From positions 1 to 5,372 of the forward strand of contig JAJOKK010000002.1 in assembly GCA_021129875.1 (NCBI GenBank): a stretch of 5,372 bases of DNA. The letters run 5' to 3'. The translations under genes and the position numbers were made by a program. The notes beneath the pieces are model-generated. The model was not told the origin of the DNA. It saw only the letters and a list, made by a program, of their open reading frames with translations, and searched no databases. Shown in pieces: positions 4,786-5,372 of this stretch (position 1 is its first letter; each line of letters begins with the position of its first letter). This DNA is from Candidatus Bipolaricaulota bacterium. GTDB lineage: Bacteria; Bipolaricaulota; Bipolaricaulia; UBA7950; UBA9294.

Positions 4786-5359
4786 CGGACGCGGTTCAGG
4801 GATGGGTTTACTGAATACGTACGATCAAGCGACAGTTCAGGCTTTCACTGAGTCGTTCTTCGGTCAGCCGTCTGCTGAAACAGCTGGGATTGAGCCCGCA
4901 ACGGCCTCTGAGGCGGGCCTACCAGCAGAATCCGAAAGCTGTAGAGCAATGGCTGAATGAGGAGTTCCCCCGCATCCGCAAGGAAGCACAGAAAGTTGGA
5001 ACAACAGTTTACTTTGCTGATGAAGCCGGTGTTAGGTCCGACTATCATTCCGGTACGACGTGGGGCATTAGAGGACAGACCCGGTGGCATCCAGTGCCGG
5101 GGCCCGCTTTGGGCTGAATGTCCTTTCGGTGGTCAGTCACCAAGGGAAGTTGCGATTCATGGTGTTCAACCGTCTCAAGGGTAATCTGTTCATTCAGTTT
5201 CTGCGTCGATTGCTGTATGGAGCCAGCTATCCGCTGTTCCTGATTCTCGACGGGCATCCCGCTCATAAATCCGCCAAAGTCAGGAAGTTCACCGCTTCCA
5301 CAGAAGGCAAGCTGCGCTTGTTCTATCGGATGTTCCACTACGCCACGGCAAGAATATGA
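4786..5359 (+). pseudogene. IS630-family transposase remnant, truncated and frameshifted
   Basis: The best-preserved part runs in one frame from about 4815. It starts IKRQFRLSLSRSSVSRLLKQ, the end of the helix-turn-helix region, and passes SPQRPLRRAYQQNPKAVEQW to VYFADEAGVRSDYHSGTTW, which holds the first catalytic Asp. Near 5079-5083 a base is missing: adding one C to the CCC run restores GQTPVASSAGARFGLN. The frame then continues through FLILDGHPAHKS (second catalytic Asp) to LRLFY, near 5325. Family homology stops there, so the third catalytic residue (the Glu of the NPDE region) is absent, and the frame closes at 5359. At the 5' end an in-frame TGA (4812) and a likely shift near 4820 separate a faint extension (RFRDGFTEYVR, from about 4786). 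About the first 100 residues of a normal 340-residue enzyme are missing. No terminal inverted repeats or TA target duplication are identifiable. It cannot encode an active transposase. Confidence 0.85.
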
Positions 5360-5372
5360 GAAGGAAAACCCG

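Noticed and set aside
5070..5090. Programmed frameshift joining the two IS630 frames
   Set aside because: Some IS630 elements use one, but no A-rich slippery sequence is present here. The site is repaired by a single C, and the protein is truncated at both ends anyway.
1..5372. New defence, toxin-antitoxin or biosynthetic system
   Set aside because: The intact genes are a GYD protein and the conserved dnaX-ybaB-recR set with a tRNA; the rest is decayed. Nothing forms a multi-gene accessory system.

Overview
The window is bacterial chromosome, probably from an uncultivated or poorly sampled lineage. The evidence for bacteria is a Shine-Dalgarno site close to the full anti-SD complement, a tRNA with an encoded CCA, a sigma70-type promoter, and a dnaX-ybaB-recR cluster. 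I cannot assign a phylum from sequence alone. GC looks moderate to moderately high. GTG starts are common: the GYD gene, dnaX and recR all appear to use GTG.

Layout. Positions 1-370 hold a 16-bp perfect hairpin (10-55) and no convincing gene. A small GYD-domain gene follows (387-671), with a strong RBS. A 263-nt gap (672-934) is unusually rich in inverted repeats. Next is a carbon-nitrogen hydrolase (nitrilase superfamily) gene (from 935) broken by two mutually compensating frameshifts. Its 3' end runs without a stop into a near-consensus promoter (1710-1738) and a tRNA-Pro(TGG) gene (1754-1830).

The core of the window is a tight operon: tRNA-Pro, dnaX (gamma/tau clamp-loader subunit), ybaB (YbaB/EbfC nucleoid-associated protein) and recR (recombination mediator). 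There are 18 nt between the tRNA CCA end and the preferred dnaX start. dnaX and ybaB overlap by 1 nt, and ybaB and recR by 4 nt. One promoter just upstream of the tRNA could drive all four. The genes link replication, nucleoid binding and RecFOR-type repair, a grouping conserved across bacteria.

Downstream of recR (4358-5372) is decayed accessory DNA. A possible C-terminal scrap of a metallophosphoesterase lies in frame right after the recR stop. About 250 nt with nothing recognisable follows, and then a truncated, frameshifted IS630-family transposase remnant runs nearly to the window edge.

I see no convincing new multi-gene system. The points most worth a second look are the embedded promoter with its tRNA-dnaX junction, the RecR Toprim substitution, the compensating frameshifts in the hydrolase, and the structured gap at 672-934.
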